64,000 nucleotides of DNA, from positions 248,001 through 312,000 of the forward strand of contig NZ_JHVC01000001.1 of the NCBI RefSeq assembly GCF_000619945.1, written 5' to 3'. The notes below the pieces were generated by a model that worked only from the letters and a program-made list of their open reading frames with translations, ran no database searches and was not told where the DNA came from. The translations under genes and the position numbers were made by a program. The DNA is from Clostridium lundense DSM 17049 (lineage in GTDB: Bacteria; Bacillota; Clostridia; Clostridiales; Clostridiaceae). Position 1 is the stretch's first letter; each line of letters opens with the position of its first letter. This document shows, one piece after another, positions 62,900 to 64,000 of the stretch.

Positions 62900-64000
62900 C
62901 TATTTTTCTTTGCCATTTAAATAATCTAATCCAATTATAGCAGCTCCTAGTGCACCTACGATTTCTGGTTCTTCATATATCTGAAGGGGTTCTTTTAAGG
63001 TATCTTCTAATGTTTTTACAACACCAATATTTTTAGCTACTCCACCTGTTAGCATATAGTCTGGTTTTTTGCCTAGCTTACCCATAAGAGAAACAATTTT
63101 ACCGCTTATAGATTTATTTATGCCATGTATTATGTCAGATATTTCTTTGTTTTGTGCAATCAAGGATATAACTTCAGACTCTGCAAAAACAGAACACATA
63201 TTAGTAATTGATAGATCTTCTTTCCACTTTAAAGATTCTTCTCCCATTTTTTCTAGTGGTATTTCTAAAGTTCTACTCATCATCTCTAAAAAACGGCCAG
63301 TACCAGCAGCACATTTATCATTCATAGTGAAATCTACTACCTCTCCAATTTCATTTAATCTGATAATTTTGCTATCTTGTCCACCTATATCTACGATTGT
63401 TCTTATGTGACTATTTATATGGTGAGCGCCTTTCCCATGACAGGTTATTTCTGTAACATTTATATTCGCAAAAGGAATACTTACTCTGCCATAACCAGTA
63501 GATACTATAAAAGAAATATCTTCTCTTTTTAAATTACTCTTTATTAAAATTTGCTCCAATGCTTTATTAGCACTGTTTATAGTTTTGGCTCCAGTTCTTA
63601 TTATAATATAGGCAACTATATTTTTATCACTATCTATAATAACAGCATTAGTTGATGTAGAACCACTATCAATACCTAATATATATTGAAGTCTTTTTAT
63701 ATTTTCTTTTTTACAAGGAGAGCGCGTTTTTTTTAAAGATTCTATAAAAGCTTCAATTCTAGTTTTCATTTGACCATTACTTTCATTTGTGTAGTTAGTT
63801 TCTATTTTTAATATAGGTAGTTTAGAGTTTTTTAATTGCGCATATTCAAAAGAATATATGTCACAAAATTTAATTGTATGATAAATTATACCTTGTATAT
63901 TATTTTCTATTTTTTTTAAGCACTTATTTCGATAATCAGTATCTATCATATGCATACAGGGATAAATGGATAAAATGCTTTCTGAATAGGAATTGAGCTT
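62900..64000 (-). CDS. 2-hydroxyacyl-CoA dehydratase D-type domain fused to ATP-dependent activase (5' end cut off)
   Basis: The C-terminal 265 residues are a BadF/HgdC-type activase that uses ATP to drive low-potential electron transfer. Nucleotide loops are ILGIDSGSTSTNAVIID and VDIGGQDSKII; the dimer-bridging cluster cysteines are in NDKCAAGTGRF and TNMCSVFAESE, and TGGVAKN lies near the end. Before it, in the same frame, is the end of a dehydratase D/DCCP-like domain, with cluster-type cysteines in IYPCMHMID and TIKFCDIYSFEYAQLK and then LPILKIETNY. The frame stays open to the right edge, so an ATG at 63955 is not the true start. Partner domain and substrate lie outside the window. Confidence 0.85.
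   Translation of the reverse strand, partial: KLNSYSESILSIYPCMHMIDTDYRNKCLKKIENNIQGIIYHTIKFCDIYSFEYAQLKNSKLPILKIETNYTNESNGQMKTRIEAFIESLKKTRSPCKKENIKRLQYILGIDSGSTSTNAVIIDSDKNIVAYIIIRTGAKTINSANKALEQILIKSNLKREDISFIVSTGYGRVSIPFANINVTEITCHGKGAHHINSHIRTIVDIGGQDSKIIRLNEIGEVVDFTMNDKCAAGTGRFLEMMSRTLEIPLEKMGEESLKWKEDLSITNMCSVFAESEVISLIAQNKEISDIIHGINKSISGKIVSLMGKLGKKPDYMLTGGVAKNIGVVKTLEDTLKEPLQIYEEPEIVGALGAAIIGLDYLNGKEK

Noticed and set aside
1..64000. CRISPR array, tRNA/rRNA genes, insertion sequence or prophage
   Set aside because: No regularly spaced identical repeats of CRISPR size, no tRNA or rRNA signature, and no transposase, integrase or phage structural genes were found on either strand.

Overview
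The window is chromosomal DNA from a strictly anaerobic, spore-forming type of Firmicute, most likely a proteolytic Clostridium sensu stricto. This rests on the very low GC content, strong AGGAGG-type ribosome binding sites, many T-tailed hairpin terminators, and clostridial families throughout: glycyl radical decarboxylase, CooS family protein, lysine 2,3-aminomutase, several methyl-accepting chemotaxis proteins, and a 2-hydroxyacyl-CoA dehydratase-type activase. The species is an inference. I see no rRNA, tRNA, CRISPR array, insertion sequence or prophage. Most genes sit in short operons closed by clear intrinsic terminators.

Left part (1-20 kb). A sigma-70 gene enters from the left edge. 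A complete 4-hydroxyphenylacetate decarboxylase locus follows (hpdB, hpdC, an MFS transporter, hpdA), which makes p-cresol from the tyrosine breakdown product 4-hydroxyphenylacetate. Next come an Asp/Glu racemase-like gene, tcdA, a cation/proton antiporter and a GNAT acetyltransferase. A CooS-family protein follows in which one of the active-site cysteines is replaced by glutamate, so it is probably not a CO dehydrogenase. After a secreted NlpC/P60 hydrolase and a two-component system comes a copper operon: csoR, a 45-residue LDCC protein, copA and copZ, with a CsoR-type palindrome over the start of transcription.

Middle (19.5-44 kb). This holds an acyltransferase, three of the four chemoreceptors, an HMA/TauE/cupredoxin fusion protein, TerC, a GltB-like FMN protein, a PAQR membrane protein, small uncharacterised genes, a Na/Pi cotransporter, ribosomal protein L25/Ctc, a P1 peptidase, an ECF S component, motAB, an SGNH hydrolase, a secreted M1 aminopeptidase and a divergent Fe/Mn superoxide dismutase.

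Right part (44-64 kb). A YtrA-type GntR/ABC operon has a perfect 19-bp-arm palindrome over its promoter. An AIM24 protein, a secreted S41 protease and a small zinc-ribbon protein follow. A degV-padR operon is preceded by three 14-bp repeats at an exact 16-bp period. Then come a secreted transglutaminase-like protein, homoserine dehydrogenase, a DUF2179 protein and a chemoreceptor that appears to start at an AUU codon. A divergent locus pairs lysine 2,3-aminomutase and a NodB-fold deacetylase with an AlaDH/PNT-like dehydrogenase and a GntR-RCK regulator around a palindromic intergenic region. The window ends in a PAP2 phosphatase, an EamA transporter and a gene, cut by the right edge, that fuses the end of a 2-hydroxyacyl-CoA dehydratase D-type domain to its ATP-dependent activase.

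The least understood parts are the CooS-like protein with an altered active site, the dehydratase/activase fusion, and the kamA-linked dehydrogenase/deacetylase/regulator group. The best-supported new regulatory structures are those before csoR, the YtrA-type operon, degV and the kamA divergon.
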